A program made the translations under genes and the position numbers. A stretch of DNA of 64,000 nt. Source: Candidatus Bathyarchaeota archaeon. Its GTDB lineage: Archaea > Thermoproteota > Bathyarchaeia > Bathyarchaeales > Bathycorpusculaceae. Of this stretch, positions 16,431 through 24,752 are shown piece after piece. Position 1 is the stretch's first letter; each line of letters opens with the position of its first letter. The DNA is taken from contig JANXDU010000031.1 in assembly GCA_025059195.1 (NCBI GenBank), positions 1 to 64,000 of the forward strand, given 5' to 3'. A model generated the notes under the pieces. The model made no database searches, was not told the DNA's origin, and saw nothing but the letters and a program-made list of their open reading frames with translations.

Positions 16431-16626
16431 TAACGTCTTTGCTCACCTTAACTCAACGGGTTATACCTTAAAACTCTTTTGAAACCCTGTTACACGCCTT
16501 CCTAAATTTAAAAATAAACCCTCGTTTTTGAAGCGTAATGTTAATAAACCCCACGTGTGTGATTACAACTGCTACTTCCTTGAGAAGTAATTTGGCGATG
16601 GCGTGTAGATTTTAGGAGAAAAGATA

Positions 16627-17265
16627 ATGGTCAACAACGATATGGTTGATAAGTTGACGTTAAAGGGGACGACAACGGTAGGGGTTGTCTGCAAAGACGG
16701 CGTAATCCTAGCCTCCGACACCCGCGTAACCATGGGATTTTATGTGGCGCATAAACATGGGAAAAAAATTTACAAGATAGACGACCACTTAGCCATGACT
16801 ATAGCTGGAACCGTGGCCGACGCCCAGAGAACCGTGGACATTTTAACCGCCAACGCCCAACTCTACAAGCTTAACATGGGACGCCCAATTCCTGTAAGTT
16901 CAGCCGCAAGGCTTGTGGCAAACCTACTGTTTTCAGCGAGATACATACCTCTGGTCACTCAAGTATTAGTTGGAGGAGTCGACGAAACCGGTCCCCACGT
17001 GTTTTCAATGGACCCCTTTGGCAGTTTAACAGAGGAAAAATGTGTTGCCACCGGTTCCGGTTCGCCCGTAGCCTACGGCGTTCTCGAAGACAAGTTTAGG
17101 GACGGCATGACTGTGGAAGAGGCGTTGCCAATAGTTGTTAGGGCCGTTGACTCTGCTATGAAAAGGGACGCCGCCAGCGGCGACAGCTTCAATGTTGCGG
17201 TTATAGACGCTAAGGGTTTTAGGGAATTGACCGAGGAGGAGAAAAAGAAGCTTTTAGCCAAGTAG
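16627..17265 (+). CDS. psmB: proteasome beta subunit
   Basis: In this 212-aa protein, a short propeptide of 14 residues ends in Gly before TTTVG, so Thr15 becomes the N-terminal nucleophile after self-cleavage. Asp31 (position 17 of the mature chain) and Lys47 (position 33) complete the active site. GSGSPVAYGVLE and SGDSFNVAVID are typical. It forms the inner rings of the 20S core. AGGAGAAAAG precedes the ATG. The aCPSF1 gene starts 9 nt downstream, a pairing of proteolysis with RNA processing. Confidence 0.96.
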   Translation: MVNNDMVDKLTLKGTTTVGVVCKDGVILASDTRVTMGFYVAHKHGKKIYKIDDHLAMTIAGTVADAQRTVDILTANAQLYKLNMGRPIPVSSAARLVANLLFSARYIPLVTQVLVGGVDETGPHVFSMDPFGSLTEEKCVATGSGSPVAYGVLEDKFRDGMTVEEALPIVVRAVDSAMKRDAASGDSFNVAVIDAKGFRELTEEEKKKLLAK

Positions 17266-17274
17266 GGAAAATAA

Positions 17275-19194
17275 TTGGCCCGCAACTCTGAAAGGGAAAA
17301 AATCGAAATAAGCCAATACATCCTTGAACACGTTCCCAAAGAGGCCGAAGTTACGAGGGTAGAGTATGAAGGCCCCATGTTGGCAGTGTACGCCAAAAAA
17401 CCCGAACTTCTTGTTGAACAAAGCAGCCTAATAGCCGACATAGTCAATGTAATAAGAAAACGCATAGTAATCCGCTCCGACCCATCCGTGAGGCTTCCCG
17501 AAAAAGAGGCTGAAAAAATAGCCCGTGAAATAATTCCGTCAGAAGCTGAGGTAACCGATGTAAACTTCGACCCAAGCCTAGGCGAAATAATAATTGAAGC
17601 CAAAAAGCCTGGAATAGTTATAGGCAAAAACGGCGCCGTTCTCCACGAAATCATAAAGAAAACAAAGTGGCGCCCCCACGTCTTGAGAAGTCCACCCCTC
17701 CGCTCGAAAATCATAGCCCACATGCGCCACTACCTCCACGCTGAAAGCAAGGAAAGGGAAAGAATTCTCCGCACCCTCGGCGAGCGAATCTTCAGACCCA
17801 AAGTCTTCGAGGTTGGCGACGTCCGCATAACCCCGCTGGGCGGAGTTCAAGAAGTTGGCAGATCTGCCTTTCTAGTCCAAACTAGAGAAAGCAACATACT
17901 ATTAGACTGCGGCATAAACCCAGGGGCTTCAAAACCTTTCGAGGCTTTTCCGAGGCTTGACCACCCCGCCTTCGAAATAGATTCCTTAGACGCCGTTGTA
18001 ATAAGCCATGCCCATTTAGACCACTGCGGCTTAGTGCCGTTTCTTTTCAAGTATGGTTACGACGGCCCCGTCTACTGTTCCGCTCCCACATCAAGTTTAA
18101 TGACCCTTCTCCAGCTTGACTACTTGGATGTTGCCAGCAAGCAGGGTATCATACCACCCTACGACCAAAAGGACGTGCGGGAATGCGTGTTACACACCCT
18201 TCCATTAAGATACGGCGTTGTGACGGACATAGCCCCTGACGTGCGGCTGACACTGCATAACGCTGGACACATTTTAGGTTCATCAATAATTCACTTGCAC
18301 ATCGGTGAGGGCCTACACAACATAGTCTACACCGGCGATTACAAATATGCCAAAACAATGCTTTTAGAGGCTGCTACAGCTGAATTTCCAAGAGTTGAAA
18401 CTTTCATAACAGAAAGCACCTACGGCGGTCCAGACGACGTAATGCCTTCAAGAGCCGAAGCCGAAGAGCGTCTAACAAGGATTGTGAACGAAACCTTAGA
18501 AAGGAAGGGTAAGGTTTTGATCCCCGTCCCCGCCGTTGGCAGAGCACAAGAAATAATGCTGATTCTTGACGGTTACATGAAGCGGGGCCTCATGAAAGAA
18601 GCACCGGTCTTCATTGAGGGCATGATTTCAGAGGCAACAGCCATTCACACCGCTTACCCGGAGTATTTGGGGCGGGAAGTCCGCAACAGCATACTTCACG
18701 AAGGAGTTAACCCCTTCGAGTCAGACTATTTCACAGTAGTTGAGCACCCGAGCGTAAGGCAAGACGTCATGGAGAGTGAGCCGTGCATCATCATGGCTAC
18801 CTCCGGGATGCTTGAGGGAGGCCCAGTGATAGAATACTTTAAAGGCTTGGCTGAAGATGAAAGAAACGTGATAGTTTTCGTGAGCTACCAGATTGAGGGC
18901 ACGTTGGGGAGACGTGTACAGAAAGGTATAAATGAAGTTACAATGATGGACAGCGAAGGCAAAATGTCCGTTGTAAAAGTGAAAATGCGCGTCGAATCCA
19001 TCGAGGGGTTTTCAGGGCACTCTGACAGGCGACAGATAGTGAATTATGTAACTCACTTAAAACCTAGACCTGAAAGAGTTATAGTTTGCCACGGTGAAAA
19101 AGCGAAGATAGCTAGCATAACGAGCTTCATTCAGAAGAAGTGTGGAATCCCTGCGATGGCGCCTTCAATCATGGAAACGTTTAGGCTGCTGTAG
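17275..19194 (+). CDS. aCPSF1 / FttA, KH-domain beta-CASP ribonuclease
   Basis: The 639-aa protein has N-terminal KH domains (about 1-145, with GIVIGKNGAVLHEI). A metallo-beta-lactamase core follows (SHAHLDHCGLVPFLF, GHILGSS, YTGDYKY), then the beta-CASP domain (PVPAVGRAQEIML, MATSGMLEGGP, FSGHSD, VCHGEK). aCPSF1 is the conserved archaeal factor that cleaves nascent RNA and terminates transcription. The frame opens at TTG 17275, directly behind psmB. It ends 14 nt inside the convergent sepF gene. Confidence 0.95.
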   Translation: MARNSEREKIEISQYILEHVPKEAEVTRVEYEGPMLAVYAKKPELLVEQSSLIADIVNVIRKRIVIRSDPSVRLPEKEAEKIAREIIPSEAEVTDVNFDPSLGEIIIEAKKPGIVIGKNGAVLHEIIKKTKWRPHVLRSPPLRSKIIAHMRHYLHAESKERERILRTLGERIFRPKVFEVGDVRITPLGGVQEVGRSAFLVQTRESNILLDCGINPGASKPFEAFPRLDHPAFEIDSLDAVVISHAHLDHCGLVPFLFKYGYDGPVYCSAPTSSLMTLLQLDYLDVASKQGIIPPYDQKDVRECVLHTLPLRYGVVTDIAPDVRLTLHNAGHILGSSIIHLHIGEGLHNIVYTGDYKYAKTMLLEAATAEFPRVETFITESTYGGPDDVMPSRAEAEERLTRIVNETLERKGKVLIPVPAVGRAQEIMLILDGYMKRGLMKEAPVFIEGMISEATAIHTAYPEYLGREVRNSILHEGVNPFESDYFTVVEHPSVRQDVMESEPCIIMATSGMLEGGPVIEYFKGLAEDERNVIVFVSYQIEGTLGRRVQKGINEVTMMDSEGKMSVVKVKMRVESIEGFSGHSDRRQIVNYVTHLKPRPERVIVCHGEKAKIASITSFIQKKCGIPAMAPSIMETFRLL

Positions 19195-19561
19195 GTATTG
19201 GCTCGCTTGCCACCTGCGGTTTCTCTCTCCAAATCTTAACGTTGGGCGGGCAAACCACAACTCTTTCCTCGCCTAGACGGGCAATGTCTCCGCCAACAGA
19301 CTCCACAAACTCACATAATTCGTTAACTGCCCGTTTCACGTCTTCAATGCTTTTGTTTGCAAGAGGCGTTATCCTTAGGATTAAAATGTTTCCCGAACGC
19401 ACCTCGTTTTTAACAGCGTCCAAGTCGGCCAAGTCTCGGAGGGGCATGGCCTTCAAAAAAGTTTTGCCAAGCGCACCCTTCGTTTCTTCAGCTTTACGTT
19501 CTGTTTCCTTTTCTTTTTCTTCTCGTTTGTATTTGCGGAAGAGCTCACTTAAACCCGGCAA
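19181..19561 (-). CDS. sepF: SepF-like cell division protein
   Basis: The 126-aa protein begins with an amphipathic stretch (MPGLSELFRKYKREE) suited to membrane binding. A charged linker follows, then the SepF core: LRDLADLDAVKNEV, GNILILRI, VGGDIARLGEERVVVCPP. Archaeal SepF anchors FtsZ to the membrane, so its presence implies FtsZ-based division. TTG 19561 is the start, with GAGGAG about 4 nt upstream and a TATA-like box in the complement of 19581-19590. Confidence 0.9.
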   Translation of the reverse strand: MPGLSELFRKYKREEKEKETERKAEETKGALGKTFLKAMPLRDLADLDAVKNEVRSGNILILRITPLANKSIEDVKRAVNELCEFVESVGGDIARLGEERVVVCPPNVKIWREKPQVASEPIPTAA

Positions 19562-19700
19562 ACCGCTCCTCTCTTTTCTCTATTTATACTCTCTTAAAGT
19601 TTAAGCATTTCTTCACTTATCTGCCTTCTAGATTTAAAGTACATATTACCTATTACCTATTAAAGAATTTATGAATCCGAAATATGGACTGGCAGTTCAT

Positions 19701-20201
19701 CTAAAACGTTCGGCTAAATTCCCTTAAGTAATTCCATATCTTATCGCTGACAAAATGCACGGTATTAACTACGACGCCTTGTCTAACGTGGGTAATTTCA
19801 TCACTATCATAGGCGATTTCGCCGACTGCGAGGGGTTTACCATATTTTTCATCTACTACGAGAACTAAGTCTCCCCTTTTGAAGGCGCCCTCAAAGCGAA
19901 CGATTCCCGGAGCCATGACGTTTGCGCCGTTGCAGATATGGCGAACCGCCCCCATGTCCACGACAACTTTGGACATTAAGGCGAAGGCTTCCTCGAAGAA
20001 CAGAGTGGGATACAACCTCTCTCCAATTTTAAATATGGCGGGTTTGCCGTTTATAAGGAAAACTTCGCCGAAGCTTGTTTCTACGTACTCCACTCTTACA
20101 TCGGAGCCGATAACTTTCTCCAAGTCTATTTTCATTTTTTCTGAGGCCTCTTTCAGTAAGTTTTTGGCCTCTTTTTCTTTAAGGAAGTGTCTTTTAGACA
20201 T
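19701..20201 (-). CDS. MCT-1/Tma20-like PUA domain RNA-binding protein
   Basis: From ATG 20201 the protein has about 166 aa. An N-terminal DUF1947-type domain (KRHFLKEKEAKNLLKE) is followed by a PUA domain from about residue 75 (PTLFFEEAF, VVDMGAVRHICNGANVMAPGIV, GDLVLVVDEKYGKPLAVG). The eukaryotic relatives MCT-1/Tma20 act in translation re-initiation and ribosome recycling; the archaeal role is not settled. The longer frame to 20318 overlaps the divergent Lsm gene and its extra part lacks protein-like sequence. It diverges from lsm-rpl37e. Confidence 0.85.
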   Translation of the reverse strand: MSKRHFLKEKEAKNLLKEASEKMKIDLEKVIGSDVRVEYVETSFGEVFLINGKPAIFKIGERLYPTLFFEEAFALMSKVVVDMGAVRHICNGANVMAPGIVRFEGAFKRGDLVLVVDEKYGKPLAVGEIAYDSDEITHVRQGVVVNTVHFVSDKIWNYLREFSRTF

Positions 20202-20285
20202 GCTTGTCGCTTCTCTTCTCTTAGATAGGTTTAAAAGGTATAAGTTTAAGTATAAAAGGGTGAATGTTAACGTGGGGTCTGCTGA

Positions 20286-20516
20286 ATGAGCGAAATGACC
20301 ACCGAAATCCTCGAACAAAACCTTGGAAAAATTGTGCTTGTAAAGTTGAAGGGTGGAAAAAGCCTTAGAGGGAGATTAAAAGGGTTTGATCAACACTTAA
20401 ACCTTGTTCTTGAGGAAACAGAAGACACAACAGAAGCTGAAAACGTTAAAAAGCTTGGCTTAATCATAATCCGTGGAGACAACGTCGTGCTGATATCTCC
20501 ACCGCCGCCGAGGTGA
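20286..20516 (+). CDS. Sm-like RNA-binding protein (Lsm/SmAP)
   Basis: The 76-aa protein carries Sm1 ([26 protein letters not shown]) and Sm2 ([13 protein letters not shown]) motifs. Archaeal SmAPs form heptameric rings that bind U-rich RNA. A TATA box (TATAAAAG, 20251-20258) lies about 28 nt before the ATG, implying a very short leader. The eL37 gene follows after 7 nt. This lsm-rpl37e pair is a conserved archaeal arrangement. Confidence 0.95.
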   Translation: MSEMTTEILEQNLGKIVLVKLKGGKSLRGRLKGFDQHLNLVLEETEDTTEAENVKKLGLIIIRGDNVVLISPPPPR

Positions 20517-20523
20517 AAACACG

Positions 20524-20712
20524 TTGGGAAAGGGCACCCCGTCTTTTGGGAAACGAGCTGGCAAAACATTACACATACGTTGTAGAAGGTGTGGAAGAAG
20601 GGCCTACAACGTGTCAAAAAAACGGTGCGCTGCGTGCGGCTACGGTGAAACAACAACTATTAGAAGGTATTCGTGGCAGACTAAAAACCTTAATAGGGGA
20701 AGAATCCGCTAG
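20524..20712 (+). CDS. rpl37e: 50S ribosomal protein eL37
   Basis: The 62-aa protein begins [10 protein letters not shown] after the start, and carries the four-Cys zinc site CRRCG with CAACG, the standard eL37 pattern, ending in an Arg-rich tail. It binds 23S rRNA in the large subunit. The initiator is TTG 20524, with GAGGTG about 9 nt upstream, inside the end of the lsm gene. It is the second gene of the lsm operon. Confidence 0.95.
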   Translation: MGKGTPSFGKRAGKTLHIRCRRCGRRAYNVSKKRCAACGYGETTTIRRYSWQTKNLNRGRIR

Positions 20713-20727
20713 AATCACCTATACCTT

Positions 20728-21339
20728 TTAAAAGTCGTTGTTGTAGTATCCCTTATCAATTCTGACGAAGATTAACGGCCCCTTGCTTCGGGTTAGTTCT
20801 CTAGCTCTGCGCAAAGTGTTATTTATAAGGTTTAATTTTTGTTCCTTTTCTGTAGCGTATTTTCTCTTATTTTCACCCAACTCCATTTTCAGGAGGTTTT
20901 CAGCTAGGATCGATGTGCCGCATATTTCTCCGTTTCTAATGAGGGTCGAAACTACAACTTCTTGCAGTTCCTTGCGGTTCGAAAGCCTTCTCCATAGTGG
21001 CTCTGCGTTGTTGAGGATTTTTGTCACTTTGTCCCATTTTTTAGAGTCTTCGTTGCCTATAAGCAGTTTAACTCTTTCGCTCCACTTCTTTAGCCATATC
21101 CCCGTCCATAGGTCGATGAACTCTTCCAACTCTTTTGGTTCTTTCTGGTAAAATTCTTCGAGTTTGTCTGCTAATTCCCATTCGTTTGCCTCCCTGCCTA
21201 CCATGTTCCAGTGCACCTTAAGGTAATTTGTTAAGTCTTGACATGCTATTTGGAGGACTTTGCGGTCCGCTCCAAAAACGTCCAGCATAGGGTTTTTGTT
21301 TTTAAGTTTTTCAGACAACAGTATTTCAATGAAATTCAT
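20728..21339 (-). CDS. conserved-looking helical protein, unknown function
   Basis: I do not recognise this 203-aa protein. It is soluble, largely alpha-helical, rich in Lys, Glu, Leu and Trp (NMVGREANEWELADKLEEFY, WTGIWLKKWSERV), and has no Cys motif, signal peptide or nucleotide-binding loop. Codon use looks like that of its neighbours. It is convergent with rpl37e and shares no operon; 136 bp of A/T-rich sequence separate it from the next gene. Confidence 0.7.
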   Translation of the reverse strand: MNFIEILLSEKLKNKNPMLDVFGADRKVLQIACQDLTNYLKVHWNMVGREANEWELADKLEEFYQKEPKELEEFIDLWTGIWLKKWSERVKLLIGNEDSKKWDKVTKILNNAEPLWRRLSNRKELQEVVVSTLIRNGEICGTSILAENLLKMELGENKRKYATEKEQKLNLINNTLRRARELTRSKGPLIFVRIDKGYYNNDF

Positions 21340-21475
21340 TGTTTTTCGAAGCCCTCTCCGAGATACTACTACTCTAAAGTTTTAATTAAGCTTTATTTAT
21401 GGTTGCTTCTATAAGATTTTTAAGTGTTTTTTAGCCATATTATCCGTGCTGTAATATTTTCAAACCCGTCTAAAA

Positions 21476-22123
21476 TCAGCCTAAAACTTTTAAAAGTTCA
21501 TTTATGTTCTTGAGAATTAGGTCGGGCTTTTCTTTGGCAAGTTCATCCCTTGAAAATATGCCGGATAAAACCGCCACTGTTTTGGCTCCGGCGTTTTTGC
21601 CCGCCCTTACGTCGCTGATTGAATCGCCTACAACGGCGCATTCGCTTACATTAACGCCAAGTTTTTCTGCGCATACCGTTATGGCCCTTGGCGAAGGCTT
21701 TGGAAAAGGTGTGTCTAGCGCTGTTACTATGCAGTGGAAGGATTTAGCTATTCCAAATTTTTCCAGCTCTCTTAATATTTTTTCTTTTGGAACGCGGCGC
21801 ATTGTGAGTAATGCAAGCTTCGCCCTTTTTGAAAGTTCTTCAAGGGTTTTAGAAACGTTTGGCAACGGTTTTGTTTTGTGTTCTGTTATCGTGTAGTATG
21901 TTTTTAAGTAGATCTCCAGAAACTTTTCCACGTTGCCTTCTGGTATCAAATGATTTATCGGCTGATTTTGCTCCAGTCTTCTTGGAATTTCCAAGGCTAT
22001 GGCCGGGTTAAAATTTCCAAGTCCTAAGGTTTCCCAAGCCCTTTTGAGGGCTTCAGCGTAGGCTTCTCTTGAGTCAACTATTGTTCCGTCGAGGTCTATT
22101 AAAATGCCTTTAACTTTCAACAT
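21476..22123 (-). CDS. HAD phosphatase, phosphoglycolate phosphatase-like
   Basis: From ATG 22123 the protein has about 215 aa. Motif I is complete ([11 protein letters not shown]); a helical cap follows at about residues 18-85. Motif II lies in ALLTMRR, motif III has Lys in PFPKPSP, and motif IV is [16 protein letters not shown]. This fits a class I HAD phosphatase of the phosphoglycolate/PPase type. The reading frame continues upstream to 22318, but that segment lacks homology and I exclude it. The gene is divergent from rps10. Confidence 0.88.
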   Translation of the reverse strand: MLKVKGILIDLDGTIVDSREAYAEALKRAWETLGLGNFNPAIALEIPRRLEQNQPINHLIPEGNVEKFLEIYLKTYYTITEHKTKPLPNVSKTLEELSKRAKLALLTMRRVPKEKILRELEKFGIAKSFHCIVTALDTPFPKPSPRAITVCAEKLGVNVSECAVVGDSISDVRAGKNAGAKTVAVLSGIFSRDELAKEKPDLILKNINELLKVLG

Positions 22124-22283
22124 TGTGTTTTGTGTCTCCGTTAAATCTGCGGCTTTATGGTGGACTTTTGGCGGTATTATGTGTTTATGTGGGGTTGTCT
22201 TCGATAAGTTTTTATTTGTGCTTTGTGGTCTAAAGGTATCCCACCAAGGAAAACTAAAAGAACTGAGGCGTGAATGGCTGACT

Positions 22284-22592
22284 ATGGTTAGAAAGGCGCG
22301 GATACGTTTAACAAGCACAGACTACAAGAAGCTTGAAGAGGTATGCCAAGAACTGAAAAGCATAGCTGAAAAAACAGGGGTGAAAATGGTTGGCCCAGTT
22401 CCGCTGCCGACTAAAAGGCTTAAAGTTCCAGTTTTAAAGTCGCCGTGCGGCGAGGGCACGTCAACATGGGACAAGTGGGAGCTTCGTATCCATAAGCGCC
22501 TAATAGACATTGACGCCGAAGAGCGCGTCATGAGGCGGATTATGCGAATTCGTGTTCCAGAAGAAGTCCACGTTACAATAGAACTCGTCTAG
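22284..22592 (+). CDS. rps10: 30S ribosomal protein uS10
   Basis: The 102-aa protein matches archaeal uS10 in length. Markers include [32 protein letters not shown] and [12 protein letters not shown]. Archaeal uS10 usually follows the EF-1A gene; here no EF-1A precedes it and the upstream neighbour is a divergent HAD gene. The start ATG 22284 gives the canonical N-terminus, while the open frame extends to 22104 without support. Confidence 0.96.
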   Translation: MVRKARIRLTSTDYKKLEEVCQELKSIAEKTGVKMVGPVPLPTKRLKVPVLKSPCGEGTSTWDKWELRIHKRLIDIDAEERVMRRIMRIRVPEEVHVTIELV

Positions 22593-22600
22593 CTAGGCTT

Positions 22601-23413
22601 TTACAAGTGCGGGAAAGCTATTATTGTTAAGGCTAGGCTTAGCGTAAACACCAGCGTCCAGAGGCCTTTTCTCCAAACGAAGATTTTGTAGCCGTCTAAA
22701 ACTCCTAATGGAATTAAGTTGAACATGGCTATCCAAGCGTTGAAGGCTGCAGCATATATCAAAACATGTTGTTTATATATAAAATACGATGTAGCCAGCC
22801 CAGCTGACAAAGCTAGATTAATGGATGGTCCGGCTGCGGATATTTTTCCAGCGCGTTTTTTATCCGTGAATCCGAAGATGACAACGGCTCCGGGGGATAT
22901 TATCTTAAATAGGGGTGAAATGATGGATATGACTGTTAGAATTAAGCCCGTAAACATGAGTCTGAACTCCGCCCATAGTCCTTCTTTTTGTGCAGCGATT
23001 TTGTGGGCTAATTCGTGGGCTAGAAACGAGGCGGCTATCGTGAGTGCGAAAAGGAACAGCATGGTTGGTCCTCCAATTTTTGTGTGGATTTCGCCGGATA
23101 ACCCCAAGGATAGCCCTATACCCAAAACGAGCAGTGTGGCAACGCTGAGATGCATAACCTCTCTGCTGCTGAAATGAAGCCTCCTCCTTTGCTCAACGGG
23201 AATATACGTCACATTATACTCATACAAGACTTGCATCTGGGGTGTTTGCGGCGTCATTAGCTCTGGCTTTTCATCCCATGAGGGGACGCGGGCGAACTTC
23301 AGTCTTGGACAGTTGTGGCTTTCTGGTAGTCGATGTTCCGCGCAGAAATATCCTCCACAGTAGGGACATTTAAAAGGTAGGAACGTTTCTTTGCCGCACC
23401 TTTGACATTCCAT
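22601..23413 (-). CDS. AN1-type zinc finger fused to M50 (site-2) membrane protease
   Basis: In this 270-aa protein, residues 1-37 form an AN1-type zinc finger (CQRCGKETF, KCPYCGGYFCAEHRLPESHNCP). A linker of about 50 residues leads to the M50 protease core with about six membrane helices, the zinc site HELAH, and the distal motif FNLIPLGVLDG that supplies the Asp ligand. M50 proteases cut substrates within the membrane and often release regulators. The cytosolic AN1 finger may recruit substrate or ubiquitin-like partners (inference). It is convergent with rps10. Confidence 0.9.
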   Translation of the reverse strand: MECQRCGKETFLPFKCPYCGGYFCAEHRLPESHNCPRLKFARVPSWDEKPELMTPQTPQMQVLYEYNVTYIPVEQRRRLHFSSREVMHLSVATLLVLGIGLSLGLSGEIHTKIGGPTMLFLFALTIAASFLAHELAHKIAAQKEGLWAEFRLMFTGLILTVISIISPLFKIISPGAVVIFGFTDKKRAGKISAAGPSINLALSAGLATSYFIYKQHVLIYAAAFNAWIAMFNLIPLGVLDGYKIFVWRKGLWTLVFTLSLALTIIAFPHL

Positions 23414-23546
23414 TTCAAAGCGCGCCTTTCCGTTGCTTAAACTACTACTTCACTCTTATACGTTTCTCTGTCTGTGTAGTTAAAATGTTAATAGGCTTGC
23501 TCTGCTATTGTAGGTGGGGATTTAGGAGCTGATGAGGTGAAGGAAG

Positions 23547-24752
23547 TTGAAGGCCTTCAGCTTCGTCCACGCCGCAGACCTGCATTTGGGCTACTCCCAA
23601 TATGGGCTTGAAGCCCGAAGAGAAGACTTTGACAAAGCTTTCTGCGAACTTGTAGACAAAACACTGGAGTTAAAACCAGCCTTCATGATCATTGCCGGAG
23701 ACCTTTTTCACAACGCTCGGCCTTCTAACGTTACGTTGGAGAACGCCATCAAAAACTTTAGTAGACTGCGGGACGCGGGCATTCCAGTGCTGGTGGTTGA
23801 CGGTTCTCACGACACGGCGCCGAACGTTGTTACGAGCACCATTTTGAACCCGTTGGACAGTGCTGGGTTGATTCGTTTTCTTCCGAGACATGAGGGGGCT
23901 TGTTGGCGGATGTCGGAGTGCTGTTACGTTTATGGAGTGCCAAACTTTAGGACTCGCCGTAAAACTGAGGAGATGCTTCCAGTTTTCATGGATAGGAATA
24001 GGCCAACGCCAGATCCGTCGCTGTTCAACATTTTCGTTTTCCACATGGCTTTAGAGGTTCCAGAGCTAAGTCCCCCATACATTGAAGCCGAAGCGCCGCC
24101 GACACTTATACCAGAAGGCTTTAACTATTACGCTGCTGGACACGTGCATGCGCCCTATCTGGGCAAGTTCAAAACCGGCTTGTTGGTTTATCCTGGCAGC
24201 ACTGAAACTATAAACTATGACGAGGCGAAAAGCGAGAAAGGCTTCTATTTTGTTGAGGTGAATGATAAGGGTGAGGCGTCACCTCAATTCATAAAACTTG
24301 AGTCTCCGCGGAAATTTGTTGTTTTAGAACAGGATTTCACAGGATTTACCGCCTCAAAAATCACCGAGCTTGCCGTGCAAATCGTGAAAAACGCCGACCA
24401 AGATGGCGCTGTCCTTATACCTGTGTTGAAGGGTGTTCTGCCAGCGGAGGCAAGCCGCGCCGATGTTGACGTCGCCCAAATTAGAAGCGCGGCTAAAAAA
24501 GCCTTACTTGTCCACCCCGTCCTTTTGCTTCGTGAAAGTGAAGTTCCAGAAGCTGTTGTTCGCTCCATATTCGAAAGCGAAATCAAAGACTTAAAAACAA
24601 AGAGCTTCGAGTATTTCATGCAAATCTTCGCCGAACGCTATAGCCCAGAACAAGCTGAAAAAATAGCCCGCGCCGCTGTTAACCTCATCGAACCTTTAAC
24701 GAAGAAGCAGGATGAGCAGGTTAAGCAGATTTTGGAGGAGCTAGTTCAATGA
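23547..24752 (+). CDS. mre11: DNA double-strand break repair nuclease Mre11
   Basis: The 401-aa protein has the calcineurin-like phosphoesterase motifs in order: HAADLHLG, AGDLFHNARPSN, DGSHD (the usual GNHD motif with Ser for Asn), and AGHVHAPY. A cap and helical C-terminus for Rad50 binding follow. It works with Rad50 to process DNA ends. The start is TTG 23547, preceded by GGTGAAGG. Its stop overlaps the rad50 start by 4 nt. The common archaeal partners herA and nurA are not in the window. Confidence 0.93.
   Translation: MKAFSFVHAADLHLGYSQYGLEARREDFDKAFCELVDKTLELKPAFMIIAGDLFHNARPSNVTLENAIKNFSRLRDAGIPVLVVDGSHDTAPNVVTSTILNPLDSAGLIRFLPRHEGACWRMSECCYVYGVPNFRTRRKTEEMLPVFMDRNRPTPDPSLFNIFVFHMALEVPELSPPYIEAEAPPTLIPEGFNYYAAGHVHAPYLGKFKTGLLVYPGSTETINYDEAKSEKGFYFVEVNDKGEASPQFIKLESPRKFVVLEQDFTGFTASKITELAVQIVKNADQDGAVLIPVLKGVLPAEASRADVDVAQIRSAAKKALLVHPVLLLRESEVPEAVVRSIFESEIKDLKTKSFEYFMQIFAERYSPEQAEKIARAAVNLIEPLTKKQDEQVKQILEELVQ

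Noticed and set aside
19620-19700. Short ATTACCTATTACCTATT repetition upstream of the MCT1-like gene end
   Set aside because: Only two or three short units between two gene ends; too little to call a regulatory or structural repeat.
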